A stretch of 64,000 nucleotides of DNA from Pictodentalium vernedei (GCA_031216915.1 CM062294.1:165433455-165497454); one strand, 5' to 3'. Shown: positions 53,330 through 64,000, counted from the first letter of the stretch. The notes: generated by a model not told the origin, from the sequence alone. Numbers and translations are program-made.

Positions 53330-53652
53330 ATAAATTTGTCCCTTAGGTGTAACAAGTTTTTGCAATGCTTTTGTACTCAAGGGACGAAATGCACCATCAC
53401 CCATGCTATTCTATAGATTATTGAAGCCTGAAACATAAAACAAAGCAAGAACATGAACTTTTGATGGCAAAGAAATAATTACAAAAATAGAAAAATGCCC
53501 GCCCACATGCAATTTTACAAAAAACAATGTCCTGAGAAACAGAAGATGTACTGTGTGGGGCCAAACAAGGCCAGTTTTGTAGATCTGGAGTAAAGGTTTA
53601 CATCACATTCTCATTCCAATTGGCCTTGGCACTAGTTGTACCACTGTTTTAT
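53330..53652. repeat. Part of the AGGCC / CTGAGAAACA MITE
   Basis: Inverted relative of 3531-3720: CACCATCACCCATGCTATTC, GAACATGAACTTTTGATGGC, GCCCGCCCACATGCAATTTT, TCCTGAGAAACAGAAGAT, ending in GTGTGGGGCC. The left half of the hairpin is degraded. Confidence 0.55.
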
Positions 53653-54150
53653 ATTTTTACACAGTACATCAATGGCCCAGACATAGCTGGTGCTAACTCT
53701 AAAATATCTAGGGCCAAACACAAATTTTGCCTCCCAATCCCCAAAATTTGCATGCAAAACCGAAAATTAGAAGTCCTAACTGGTCCTCCATACATTTACC
53801 CTCTGCACATGCGCAGATGTCAGGAAGTGACCGGAATTGGTGCCAACACCATTCTTTGTTTGGCTTCTGTGAGATAACAACAAACTGACTTTTGTGCTTT
53901 TTAAATCTCAATTAATAATGATGCCAGACACAAATCAATGGTTAAATTGGTGGATCCAAGGACACAATTTGATGAAGGAAGGAAGAAACAGTGGTCTGAA
54001 AACGTTCAGGGCTGTAATTTTATAATATTTATAAAAATTAGTTGATGTTCCCTAATTTCGGGACATGAGCCTGACGTCATCTTTGTTGATAATGATTTTT
54101 CCACTGTTGGTTAAGTATTCCTTCCCTAACCTCCCTTTTTCTGTATTTTT
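53653..54150 (+). mobile_element. DIRS left-end fragment (E1/E2/E4 family)
   Basis: ATTTTTACACAGTACATCAATG, CCCAGACATAGCTGGTGCTA and CACATGCGCAGATGTCAGGA align with the left repeat and leader of E2 for about 500 bp, with much divergence, then stop. No genes, no right end. The CATAGCTGG variant is shared with E4. Confidence 0.7.
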
Positions 54151-54180
54151 CAGAATACAAAGTTTCAGTGAAAGAGAGAG

Positions 54181-54430
54181 GTTGGTAGGCCATTGGTTAG
54201 AGCATTGGATTTGAGAATGATAGGTCAGGATGGTTCAGTCCTGACCCACATCATCTGTGTTGTGTCTTTAGCAGCCACTTCAACTTCATTGCCAATGCAA
54301 AGCATGGTGGTGCTGTGTACCAAGGCATAGACCACGATGCTAACCCTGCTCTACCTTGGCTAGTACGTTGGAGAATCTTAAGAGTTACTTACCATTCTCT
54401 CTGGGTACTCCAGCTTCCTCGCCCTGTAAA
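54181..54430 (+). mobile_element. tRNA-derived SINE
   Basis: The head looks like a tRNA gene with pol III boxes: A-box-like GGCCATTGGTTAGAGCATTG and B-box-like GGTTCAGTCCTGACC about 35 bp later. The body has GTGTCTTTAGCAGCCACTTC, a conserved SINE-type central phrase, and ends near CTGGGTACTCCAGCTTCCTC. No poly-A tail is clear. Confidence 0.6.
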
Positions 54431-54922
54431 CTATTCTGACACCATATAACCCTGCCTGTTTAACCCTTAAAGGCCTTTTTACTATCTCAGAACAGGTACC
54501 CTTGACATTCCACCATGAGTCGGTCCTGCTGACAATAGATAAATTACATAGGCAGTGGTTTTTAGTCAAGTCTTGGCTGCCTACTAAGGCAGCCAAGACT
54601 TGACTATAAATCACTGTTAAGCCACAGGACGTGTACAGGCTGTGGTCAGGTGTGAATTCAGGACAAATGTAAGGCCCTTAAGGTTAAAGTGTCATTAAAC
54701 CCCAGTAAATAAGCAAGTACTGATTGGAACAAATAATATTCAACGTAAATGACAGCTGGATGTTGTTATTATTTTACTGAAGTTGTGTCTTGCAGATGAG
54801 AATATACTAAAGAACTGACCTTAATTTGATATTTAGGATGATGAGACCTCTTTGTTGTGTTATTTTGTTGTAATTGATAGGAGCAATTTCTACTTTGGGG
54901 GGAGGAGGAAATGAGATTAGCT
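54431..54922. other. Intron with a perfect hairpin
   Basis: 54569-54605: AGTCAAGTCTTGGCTGCCT pairs with AGGCAGCCAAGACTTGACT. A decayed relative is at 51700-51740. Rest unrecognised. Confidence 0.55.
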
Positions 54923-55175
54923 ACAGTACAGTCGCTGTGGATTGGTCGTAATCCATGCGAGGGCTGTGATGTTCCTGCATTCGTTTACCAGGTAATAAAA
55001 TTCATTAGCAGCAAAATTTTAATTAATGAAACACTGGGTAGTACATGGTACTTTCATTAATTAAATTCTGGATGATTATTCCTATAATTACTGTTTGAAA
55101 TCTAATAATGTGTCCATTGAAATATTGCACCACCGTGGAAAGTGACCAGTCCATGGCGGCTGTCCTATACCCTGG
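54923..55175. mobile_element. MITE, TACAGTACAGTCGC family, copy 2
   Basis: GCTACAGTACAGTCGCTGTG to GACCAGTCCATGGCGGCTGT, with the hairpin AATTAATGAAACACTGGG / ACTTTCATTAATT. Related to 25664-25925 and 62985-63215. Confidence 0.65.
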
Positions 55176-55271
55176 CAGACACCAGTCATTTTTGTTGTTT
55201 GAGGTTTTCTTTTTATAAAAAAAAATGTAAATAATGTGATGAACCAACTGGATTTATAAATTTTTATACTG

Positions 55272-55473
55272 TACCAATGACCCAGACATAGCTGGTGCTA
55301 ACTCTTAAAATATAGGGCCAAACACAAATTTTGCCCCCCAATCCCCAAAATTTGCATCTAAAACTAAAGAAAACATGTCCTGAAAGGCCCTCCACACTTC
55401 GCCCCTACTGCGCATGCGCAGTGTCAAGGACGTTCCGAAATTGGCGCCATTTATCATTCTAAGTTTGGCCCTT
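55272..55473 (+). repeat. E4 left inverted terminal repeat
   Basis: Carries E4-specific variants CTCTTAAAATATAGGGCC and GTCCTGAAAGGCCCTCCACA. Both are also in the right end. Confidence 0.85.
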
Positions 55474-56352
55474 CATCAGTTAACATCTGACTGATCTTTG
55501 TGCTTTTAAATCTCAGTTTAAATGATGCCAGACACATAAATATTAGTGAAATGGTGATTCTAAGGAGGATAGAGAAGGAGGAGAGGAAAAGAATGTGTGA
55601 CAGAATATTATCAGGGCTGTAACTTAAAATTTTTTAATGAAATTATGTTAAGTTACCTATTTTCAAGGCAGCAGCCATTTTGTTGTCATTCTGATTATTT
55701 AGTTACACTGTTTTTTCAAGTGTTTTCCTCTCTCCCTGTCCTTTAAGTTCCCCCTTGCTATTCTCCCATGCTTTTGGCATAGTTTCTGTAATATTATTAC
55801 TAAAATTTCTTGGGAGTTTTAGCTGAATAACAGAATGAATTCTGTTCTTTCCCCATGTTTACGTCTTCACCTACGGGTGGTTAGGCATTGTGTTCTGCAT
55901 CTACCATCTGATGTTCTGCAGTTTCTTCCCTGGAAGTCTCTGTTTTGCATCAGATAGTGTATTTTTGGTAACTGATTTCGGGCCTGGGTGCCTGGAGTCT
56001 TATTTTAGTGTTTTTACACTCATTGTTTACATTTACAACAGCCCTCTGTGTGAGGGGGGGATTTCTAAATAATAATATCTTTATGTTATTTTAATCATAA
56101 CTAGATACATTATTATTGTTCGTAAGTGTTGAATAAATTGTTTAAAATATTTTTAAAATTTTTGTCCACTCTTAGGCTTGGGATCCATTGGGGCTCAACG
56201 TTACTTTTCAGAAACTTGGGCTGTTCTGAAAAAATATTTTTTCAAAATATTTTGATTTCAATTATTTTTTCTATATTAATGGATCATATTATTATTATGT
56301 ATTTTGATTGCCAGGGGTTAGTGCGAGTACCAGGACTTGTTTTCTTTTCACA

Positions 56353-57373
56353 TTGAAAGGATATTGATCAATTGTTTTAAGAGGAAGTCTTCCTCTGACT
56401 TTATTATCATTCTATATGTGGTCAGTGTACTCGCATTAACTCCTGTTCTGTATCGTATGATTTCGATGACAATATGGGAAGCGTATGTCACGGTATGTTG
56501 TTGGGGATTTGGACACTCCGGTCCTTTCCCCGCAGGGTCACTCTACTTTATCAATTTCTATTTCAGATGATCAAGATTAGGGTGATGTATCTGTGATGTC
56601 TTCCAACAGTGTGCCTCCGTCGTCACAATTAATGAAGGGCTAGCGGAAAAGTGCTCATGTAATACGCCAATTGCCTAAGAGGACCCTAGTAGGTTCGACG
56701 GCCTTTGACGTCCGCTAGCTCGCCCGGTGTAGCGTCCATTCACCGAATGGTTCGGCAGCCGGGTTCGTCCGTTGCGGTCTAGAAGGAATTTTGGGGTGAT
56801 GCGAGCACTATAAAATTAACTTAATGCACACCCAGTGACGGCGGATCGCAGGGAGAACGGAGGAAGCCTTTTAGTCCGGTTCATAGCTCGTTCCGGTCCA
56901 TCCGGACGGCAAGCGAGAGAGGCCCCTCTCTCGTTCAACAACATCTGGCCCCAGATGTTGTGGTACAAAATGTGTCGCTAGCGGAGCATACGTCCGTCGC
57001 TCGGGACGCTCCGTTGTATAGGCAGTCCGCTGAGACTGCTAAGGCTTCCTCTTCTCGTCAGCGCACACGACCGCACCTTGGCTGCGTGACCGCCGATATA
57101 TTACCAGCTTCGCCGATCAAGGATTCTTCGGCGACCAGGTCACACCATCCGGCAGCCAGGGATTCGAGACCGATGGACTCCGGACGTTCGCATAGGAAAA
57201 GTATGCGGGAGCCATCTGATGCGGAGCTGCCCTCGGCGAAGCAGCGATAGACTGCGCCTCCGCAGGTCTCGACGCCGGACATTCTTGTGCACATAGCACA
57301 GCTTATCGCAGCATCCCAGCAGCCGACAGAAACGGTGTCGGATCGAGAATTATCCGACGGCGCTGGGTCGGTA
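56353..57373 (+). pseudogene. E4 gag copy A, with an E1-like tract
   Basis: Starts with a degraded Cys/His module (ATT in place of ATG). From 56953 to 57373 it is collinear with 8781-9201 of E1 without indels and with about three substitutions, far closer than the rest of E4. One substitution makes a stop (GCGATAGACT near 57246). The tract ends abruptly after GCTGGGTCGGTA. Confidence 0.8.
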
Positions 57374-57870
57374 GCCGGGGACACGAGGCCTGCAGACTCC
57401 GGACGTTCGCATAGGAAGTGTGCGGGAGTCAACGTACACGGAGCTTCCGGCGGCAATGCATCGTAAGTCCGCTACTGCACAGGCCTCGGGAACGGACGTG
57501 CTTTCCTTAATAGCACAGTTTATCGCAGCATCCCAGCATCAACTGAATCTGTCGCATATATTTTATCCGACGATGCTGGGTCAGGACGCTCCGCGGAAGC
57601 GGGTACGGACGTCCGAAAGTTTCATCCGGTCCGACGGGATACCGAAAGGGATTCGGAGGATTTCAAGCTTTCCCTTTCGGAACAACATATGCTGCGATGC
57701 CGGATAAGAAACTGATAGCGTCGGTGGACTTAGAAATTTTTGGTTCGGTTCAGGGACATCGTCCCTCAGTTCCGACATAGTCCAATAATGTCACACAAAC
57801 TTTCGAATTATTGAACGACGCTATATATATTATTATTTTATGCTTGCTATCCAAGCATTTCTGGTTTCTT
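57374..57870 (+). pseudogene. E4 gag copy B
   Basis: Repeats the gag segment already present at the end of copy A (GGACACGAGGCCTGCAGACT, then CCGGACGTTCGCATAGG), but in a diverged form with many frame breaks, and continues to the core (TTCGAATTATTGAACGACGC). Confidence 0.75.
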
Positions 57871-59460
57871 GTTCGAAGAGTTATGGAGATGTCTTTCAAA
57901 AGTGTGCCTCTGTCGTCATAGTTAATGAAGAGTTAGCGGCAATAAGTGCTCATGGAATATGTCTATCGCTTACGGAGTGACATTCGCTAGCTCACCCGGT
58001 GTAGCGTACATTCATCGAATGGTTCGGCTGCCGGGTTCGTCCGTTGCGGTCTAGGAAGGAGATTTGGGTGATGCGAGCACTTTAATTACTTTAGTACTCA
58101 CCCAGTGACGGCAGATTGAGGACAGATCGGAGGAAGCCTGTTAGTCCGGTTCCTGGCTTGTCCAGGTCCGTCCGGGCTGTGAGCGAGAGAGGTTCCTCTC
58201 TCGCCCAACAACATAGGGGACCGCATGTTGTGGTTCAGATATTTTACATTCGGAGCATATGTCCGTTGCTCGGGACGCTCCGTTATATTGACAGTCCGAG
58301 AGACTGTCTTTAATGCTTCCTCATCCTCACAGCAGGGCACACGACCGCACATTGGCTACGTGACCTCGAGTATCCGATCAGTTTCGGCATTCAGTGATTC
58401 CACGGCGAATAGGTCGCGCCATCCGGTAGCCAAGGGACACGAGGCCTATACACTCCGTTCGCTCGCATATTGGAAGTATGCACGGGGTAACGATCACGGA
58501 GCTTCCAGCGGCAATGCATCGTAAGACCGCTTCTCCTCAGGCCTCAGTGACGGACGTGCTATCCGAGTTAGCACAGTTGTTTCGCAGCATCCCAGCAATT
58601 GACAGTTTCTCGGTCGAATCAGGAATTATCCGACGGCGCTGGGTCGGTGCGGTCCGCGGTTGCATCAGCTACGGACGACCGAACGCTTTATAGGGTCCGA
58701 CAGGATGGCGAAAGGGATTCGAAAGATTTCGAGTTTTCCCTTTAGTAGTATCGGAAGATGCCTTTCATATCTTCTGGCATTATCTTCCTGTGATTATTAT
58801 TTCGGACTTCATTGCTGCGATCTTGGATAAGAGACTTATAGCGTCATTGGACTCGGTTTTTTCGATCGGTACAGGGACATTGTCCCTGACTTACCGACGC
58901 AGTCCAATATTGTCATTACAACATGTGTTTTATTTTTCGACGCTATATATATATATATATATACAAGCCTCTACTAAGCATGATAGTTTAGTTTCTTGTC
59001 CGCGTTGCTCTTTTCTGCCATTTTATCATTTTTACAAATAGTTTATTTTGGCAGAGCAGGGCATACTGAGAGTTCATATGCGTCTAGACGGTGTGATTAA
59101 AGACTGCATATATTCTTTTTCGCCGTTTATGTCTTTTCCAATTTCAATGTTGGGAACGACATTATGTATAGTAGACTTAACTTAGACGCTTTATTATACG
59201 TAATCCGCCTTACTGAGGCGTTATCATTACGTCTTCAAGAAAAGATTTACGGGATATTATTCTCAATGTAATTTCTTTTGAGGGCAGTAGTTTGTTCACG
59301 TATAACTCCGCCCTTCAGTGGCTGATTGGAGTTGGTTAGACGTGATGCAGCCCTAGCTACATCCACACGCGTGGATGGTAAGGTTAAGAACTCTCTCAGA
59401 GTCGCTTCGTTCTCGGAGGAGCTTCTCTTCGACGGCAACTTTCCGGCAATCCATGAATTG
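57871..59460 (+). pseudogene. E4 gag copy C
   Basis: Starts again near gag residue 85 (TAGCTCACCCGGTGTAGCGT, ATTCATCGAATGGTTCGGCT) and runs to GGAGCTTCTCTTCGACGGCA near the gag end. Diverged, with a TATA microsatellite near 58945. The GGACACGAGGCCTATACACT phrase links it to copy B rather than to E1. Confidence 0.75.
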
Positions 59461-61355
59461 CTCGATTTATACGTTCTCTTGTCTATCTAGTGTTACAAGA
59501 GATTCAGACTGGGGCAAACATTCGGTGGTTGACTCAGAGAGAGCCGCCGCAGTTGCCGGACCCGAGTGTGGCTGTTATGACGGTTGCCAGTCAAACAGAT
59601 TGGGATATATACTGATCCCTACGGATTCGAAGTGCCAGGGTCTTTGGGTTCCGCAGTCTTTTAGCAATCAGTTTAACTTCCGCGGAATAATGTTTTTTAG
59701 GCTTGCTTTATGTCATTGCATGAACATTATTCAGAAACGCATGCCCAAATTCCTGTCCTTTAATTCGACAGTAGTGGCGTATCTCCGGAACCAGGGAGGC
59801 ACTCTTTCGTTTCTGTTATTCAATTTAATGGAAAGAATCCGTCTGTTGGTTATAGTACACCAAGTTCAGTTTTGGTCCGTCATATTCCGGGTCGTCTGAT
59901 TGTTTTATCGGACTCCCGTTCTCTTACGGGTCGCTTGTTGCTGTCAGAATGGACTCTCAACAAACAAGTATTCAATCAGATTTGCTATCTATGGGAGCGC
60001 CCAATGATGATTTATTTATGACACAGCTTGCTAATCAATTGCACACGTATGTGTTGGCTTGTCCAGATCTCTGAGCTAATAGTGTTAACGCTCTATTGAT
60101 CTATAGGACGGAATGATAGGATACGCGTATCCTCCGGCGCTGTTGTTTTAGCAGGTATTGCTAAGATAAACAACCACAATACATTTCTGTTGATAGCATC
60201 TCTATCTTCACAGAGATCATGAGTAATTTACTCTCTTGTCTACTGTGGGTCTTAACGTGAAATCTTCCTCTATGTGAGGATCTTTTTTCACTGGGTAAAT
60301 CGTGTCATCTTTATCACAACCAGCAAGGTCGCAACCTTCATGTATTCCGTTGTGTGGTCCGTATTGCATTGTAAGCACTGTACTGGACGAGCTTTGGACG
60401 CGATTTCTTACTATAGGAGATCCTCTTCTTCGCTATTCTATGCGACTAAAGTGGAGGCTCTTCCGTCGTGGTGTGGGGATCATTATGTTCATATTGTTGA
60501 TCCCTCCATACTACTCATTGCTATTTTTTAGTATACTTGTTTCACAAGATCTACTGCAGCCTGTTATTATTTAGGTTATAGGTTTATGTTACCTCATACC
60601 TATGCACTCTACGATAGTTTACAATTGAGTCTTTTGTCTCTTTATCTAAGTCAGTTAGTAACTTTTTGATAAATAGACTTAGAATCTTTAGATTAAATTC
60701 CTATACGGATTTTAACTTCGGTTCTTATTTAGCTAAGTAATCATTTGAGCCTCTGGAAACAGTAGTTTTCAAATTTTGACCTTTTAGACAGTAATTCTGT
60801 TGGTTTCTCTTTTACTGTAGAGTCAGTGAGTTTCATGCACTATCGATGGATGATTTTCACTTTCATAGTTTCGGAATCAATACTTCCGTTACTATTTAGG
60901 TTGGATTGTTGCATAAGAGTTAGGCTCCTATTATCCGGAACCTATTATTTTAAGGTCCTTCCGTCTTCGTATGGGCATAGGCCTTTACTCTTTCCGGGTA
61001 CAGTTTATGTATTTATAAACAGATATCTGTTTATTACAAGGGCGTAAGCTTCTTCTGTCTTTGATGTCTAGTAGAAGGACGTTACGCTCCATTTTATTGT
61101 TAATGGATTCTATTAACTATCGGTACTGCTTATGGTATATCATTGACTTAGCAGTTGTGCTTAAGATTTCGGCTCATGAAGTAAGAGTTCTTCTACTTCT
61201 TGGGCTTACATTAATAGTGTCGCTATTATAGATTTTTGAAGGCCGCTCATTGCGCTCAGCCATCCACATTCATGAATTTTATCTTAGAAATATCGAGTCA
61301 ATTTCTGGAGGCCTCTTTTGTTAGGCCTATTATCTACTGCTCAGAATGTCATTCA
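59461..61355 (+). pseudogene. E4 RNase H and recombinase remnants; RT deleted
   Basis: At about 59460 the sequence passes from the gag end straight to TTATACGTTCTCTTGTC, which matches 11293 of E1, so about 1.3 kb of pol with all of RT is missing. RNase H traces 59560-59930; methyltransferase-like traces 59960-60230; recombinase traces 60330-61300 (GCTCATGAAGTAAGAGTTCT keeps the His and Arg codons near 61172). Many stops. Confidence 0.75.
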
Positions 61356-61456
61356 CTTAACAGTTGCTACTATAGCTAGGTAGGCTGTCTGTTTCGGCAG
61401 TGTCTCCGTTCGGCTGCCCTCTTCCCTCTGGGCTATTTGACCCAGGGCAAGAAAAA

Positions 61457-61479
61457 GGGGGGGGGGGGGGGGGGGGGGG
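61457..61479 (+). repeat. E4 poly-G run after recombinase
   Basis: 23 consecutive G, followed by AGGGTGTTCCC as in E2. Confidence 0.9.
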
Positions 61480-61952
61480 AGGGTGTTCCCTTGGGTCACC
61501 TGTTTTACTATGAAAACAAGGGGATACCTCCTCCGGAGTTAGTAATTCTGAGCTGTTATTGGGATGGTTGTTTAGTGAGAAGTTTAAGTTTTTAAAATTC
61601 ATTCAAGTCTTAGTTTTTAAAGTATAGCTTTTGAATATTGCATATGTCAACGGACATGATTATGCAATTCTCAGACACTTTTAGGAGTATAAGAGTCTCT
61701 ATTCTCTAGACTTACTTTATTATTGGCTTACTTTAAAAATTATTAGTATAAGGATTATATTGGATATTAATAGAGTACATGGATGTATGAAGCTCAATTT
61801 TGGAAGGTGTTGTATCTTTCTAATTTATCATAAATAAGAAAGATACAGGTAAGGCCTATTACTTCTTTTCCCTACAGGGGATGACTCTGTTTTATTTTAT
61901 TGAGCGTATTCCATTTTGCTCTATGTCCTTGGCCCTCCAGCCTTTTTACTAT

Positions 61953-62042
61953 TCAGCTATGTCTGGGTCATTGGTACAGTATAAAAATGTTAAAAAATTT
62001 ATAGTAATTTATATATTTTTTATACTTACCAATGACCCAGAC
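61953..62042 (+). repeat. E4 internal complementary region (ICR)
   Basis: AGCTATGTCTGGGTCATTGG... then GTTAAAAAATTTATAGTAAT and ACTTACCAATGACCCAGAC. It carries the E4 variant CTATGTCTGG, matching its own left end (CAGACATAG), not those of E1/E2. Confidence 0.8.
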
Positions 62043-62121
62043 GGGGATGGCCCTCCCAGGAGTTGGGAACTCTTGCCTCCCCGCTGAGTACATAGCGCTT
62101 ACCAGGCACTGGTTATTAGAA

Positions 62122-62308
62122 TGATAAATGGCGCCAATTTCGGAACGTCCTTGACACTGCGCATGCGCAGTAGGGGCGAAGTGTGGAGGGCCTTTCAGGA
62201 CATGTTTTCTTTAGTTTTAGATGCAAATTTTGGGGATTGGGGGGCAAAATTTGTGTTTGGCCCTATATTTTAAGAGTTAGCACCAGCTATGTCTGGGTCA
62301 TTGGTAAG
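62122..62308 (-). repeat. E4 right inverted terminal repeat
   Basis: Partner of 55272-55473; no difference seen by eye from ACCAATGACCC to TTATCATTCTA. Confidence 0.85.
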
Positions 62309-62344
62309 TATAAAAAATATATAAATTACTATAAATTTTTTAAC

Positions 62345-62984
62345 TTTCCATGAAAAATTTTACTTGAGTGTTGCTTGAAGGAATTTGTGTACTTTGCATA
62401 CTCAATCTAATTTCAACATTTTTTCTTTCAATACCCCATAATGTTATCATGTTATGTAACTTATTCACACCATTTTCAGCTCTCAGGATTGGAAAAGTTG
62501 TGTGAAAGTTACATGATCAAACATGATTGCCTTATGTGGATCTGGGGGTGTGGCCACCTCCGCAAACATGATTGCCATAGGTGGATCTGAGGTGTGAGCA
62601 CCTTCCCTACTTTTTGTAGCGCAATTTCTTTTTACAGTCACCAAGATCTCTGGAGAGAGCAGGTAAGTGGTTACATTCTGGAAATATATCCATATTACTT
62701 CACTGGTGAAGTACTGAAGGCTCATCTTTGGAATCAAGTGAAATGTACTTGTATCATACATAACATACATGTTTGAATTATGTTCTGCAGAACAAAACAA
62801 ACTGGATGTTTACAAATCAAATATTATAAATAGACACTGTATTTTAATCATGATTTGTTATGAACACATACAAATAGATAAATTTTGAAAACATTGCATG
62901 CTGATAAAAATGTTTAGCAAGTGGGTTTAATTTCACTGAGGAATTGCCCAAGGGTCAAAACCCTTTTTTTAAGTGCTAACAGGA
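62345..62984. other. Intron with MITE fragment
   Basis: 62825-62965 (GACACTGTATTTTAATCATG ... TTTCACTGAGGAATTGCCCA) matches 15685-15870. A repeated GATTGCCATAGGTGGATCTG / GATTGCCTTATGTGGATCTG pair lies at 62525-62600. Confidence 0.5.
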
Positions 62985-63215
62985 TGCTACAGTACAGGAT
63001 TGGTTGTAATCCATACGTGAGCAGTGATGTCCATGCATACATTTACCAGGTAATAAAATTTGTTATCAGCAAAATTTTAATTAAAGAAGCACTGGGTTGT
63101 ATCCGGGGCTTCATTAATTAAATTTTTGATGATTATTCCTTTTATTAGTGTTTGGAATTTAATACTATTGCATCCATGGAAATATTGCCCACCTGGTGTC
63201 TGTACTGTACCTGCA
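62985..63215. mobile_element. MITE, TACAGTACAG family, copy 3
   Basis: GCTACAGTACAGGATTGGTT to GGTGTCTGTACTGTACC, hairpin GAAGCACTGGGTTGTATCCG / GGGCTTCATTAATT. The end TACTGTA mirrors the start TACAGTA. Confidence 0.65.
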
Positions 63216-63222
63216 TAACAAA

Positions 63223-63780
63223 TTTATTTAGACTAAGGTTAAAAAAAAGTGTTTTGATTCTCAGGTAATCCCTCATTGAATTTTGAACCCCCTCATTGGA
63301 CATTTTTATTGCCTTTCAGTGTCTTCCAATATTAGTCAAAACTGAGGGAGACCCGAAACTTTTTTACATATTTTGATTAATGCATATTTATTTTGTTACG
63401 TCTCCAATATGTTTGCCTTGTTACAATTTATGGGAGAGTGCCTATAGGCACTCTCCCATATATTGTAACAAGGCAAATCCCCATAGATTAAGTACTTTTA
63501 CTTCAAAGAACATCTGAAGAGCATTGAAAGAAGATGGAGTCTTTGAATTGCAGTACCTTCAGTTTGCTTTTAGTGGAATGTTTTATTTTTCAAATTAAAA
63601 ATGAATTTATTTGTATAAATATGCACTTTCTATATTTCAGTGTGTAAAAAGAGAACCAAAATCCTCTCTATATTTGCTCACTTTTTGCTAAATAAAAATA
63701 ATAAATAAAACCCTCCCTCAATGATTTGAAAAAAAAATTGCCTGAAAATCATTTAATTTATTTTGTGTGGCCTAATATTT
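63223..63780. mobile_element. Hairpin MITE, GAGAGTGCC family, complete
   Basis: Left TTTTGATTCTCAGGTAAT, right AATTGCCTGAAAATCATTTA and GTGTGGCCTAAT. Central hairpin 63411-63476: GCCTTGTTACAATTTATGGG, AGAGTGCCTATAGGCACTCT, CCCATATATTGTAACAAGGC. Confidence 0.7.
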
Positions 63781-63796
63781 GACTTTTTTTTTACAG

Positions 63797-63938
63797 TTGT
63801 AGTAGGTATGATGGTAAATTGAATAAACATTTAGACACAATATTATCAACGTCAGACACTGTTCAGCTCTACATATCATTGTTTCATATCATCAGAGAGG
63901 AATATGAATCTCAAGAAAATAGTGGCAACCTCAAATCT
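63797..63938 (+). CDS. NPHP3: NPHP3 exon f
   Basis: Acceptor TTTTTTTTTACAG at 63796, donor GTAAGT at 63939. The first T completes a Ser codon begun in exon e (AG|T); 47 whole codons follow. Encodes CSRYDGKLNKHLDTILSTSD, then TVQLYISLFHIIREEYE. The LDxIL...QLYxxxxHxIRE pattern fits the segment after the NTPase core of nephrocystin-3. Ends in phase 0; the gene continues beyond the window. Confidence 0.82.
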
Positions 63939-64000
63939 GTAAGTACTTATCAACCTTGATTAAAAGGTGCTCTAAAGTCTTTCTGTTACATAGTTTAGCA

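Larger units (their letters stand above)
55260..62344 (+). mobile_element. E4: decayed, rearranged DIRS-type element with pristine ends
   Basis: Same family as E1 and E2. Left and right repeats are the same in sequence by eye over about 190 bp, yet the genes are full of stops and indels. Gag is present as three partial copies in tandem, RT is deleted (gag jumps to RNase H near 59460), and RNase H and recombinase are wrecked. ICR 61953-62042. Lies in NPHP3 intron 5. Confidence 0.85.
1..64000 (+). other. NPHP3: NPHP3 gene, internal part (six exons, five complete introns)
   Basis: The window lies inside one host gene. Six exons on the + strand join with consistent phases (0/2, 2/0, 0/0, 0/2, 2/2, 2/0) into 263 codons without a stop. 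The product aligns by eye, from memory of the family, with the P-loop NTPase region of nephrocystin-3, a ciliary protein of the inversin compartment that carries a STAND-type NTPase followed by TPR repeats. Introns are 400-5830, 5946-27238, 27383-30876, 30975-51320 and 51507-63796. The N-terminal part lies upstream and the TPR part downstream of the window. Bases 1-295 and 63939-64000 are intron ends with nothing recognised. No promoter or polyadenylation site of this gene is in the window. Confidence 0.88.

Noticed and set aside
54181..54255. tRNA gene
   Set aside because: A and B boxes are recognisable, but arms do not pair as a tRNA and the sequence continues into a SINE body.
62638..62662. 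Possible 25-nt NPHP3 microexon between TTTTTACAG and GTAAGT
   Set aside because: Splice sites look fine, but including it shifts exon f into an early stop (TTG TAG). Direct joining of exons e and f keeps the frame and the family pattern. It could be a poison exon, but nothing here shows use.

Overview
This is a eukaryotic window, probably from a marine lophotrochozoan and most likely a mollusc. It is AT-rich, its host exons are 98-186 bp and sit in introns of 3.5-21 kb, and the introns are full of mobile DNA. One long interspersed repeat opens TTAGCTCACCTG and ends in a GGCCCCTTGGGGCC hairpin, a type I associate with bivalve and brachiopod genomes. No bacterial operon signals, CRISPR arrays or rRNA genes were seen.

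The only host gene I can support is a NPHP3 (nephrocystin-3) orthologue on the + strand, open at both ends. Six exons (296-399, 5831-5945, 27239-27382, 30877-30974, 51321-51506, 63797-63938) have matching splice phases and total 789 nt (263 codons). They cover the P-loop/STAND NTPase part of the protein, upstream of the TPR repeats. One intron uses a GC-AG pair, and the Walker A lysine is an arginine.

The rest is intron, dominated by tyrosine-recombinase retrotransposons of the DIRS type. Intron 1 holds a fossil (590-2830). Intron 2 holds copy E1 (7114-13056, +) and copy E3 (20292-25510, -). Intron 4 holds decayed E5 (32125-38615, +) and fairly intact E2 (42004-49103, +). Intron 5 holds an end fragment (53653-54150) and heavily decayed E4 (55260-62344, +). 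E1, E2 and E4 form one family; E5 and the fossil form a related second family; E3 is a distinct third lineage. E3 is the main find: its gag-like, RT-RNase H and tyrosine-recombinase frames are all open, overlap in the order expected, and lie between inverted terminal repeats with a complete internal complementary region (ICR) that spells out a circle junction. It looks capable of moving.

Insertions are nested. E2 splits a piggyBac-like TTAA MITE. E1 splits the TTAGCTCACC repeat, which carries a 167-bp tandem array. Several other TTAA MITEs, hairpin MITE families, a tRNA-derived SINE, a 146-bp satellite with a 7-unit higher-order period (about 1012 bp), and a TCTA/TCCA/CCCA microsatellite fill the remaining space. 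E4 has near-identical terminal repeats despite ruined genes, and a triplicated mosaic gag region.
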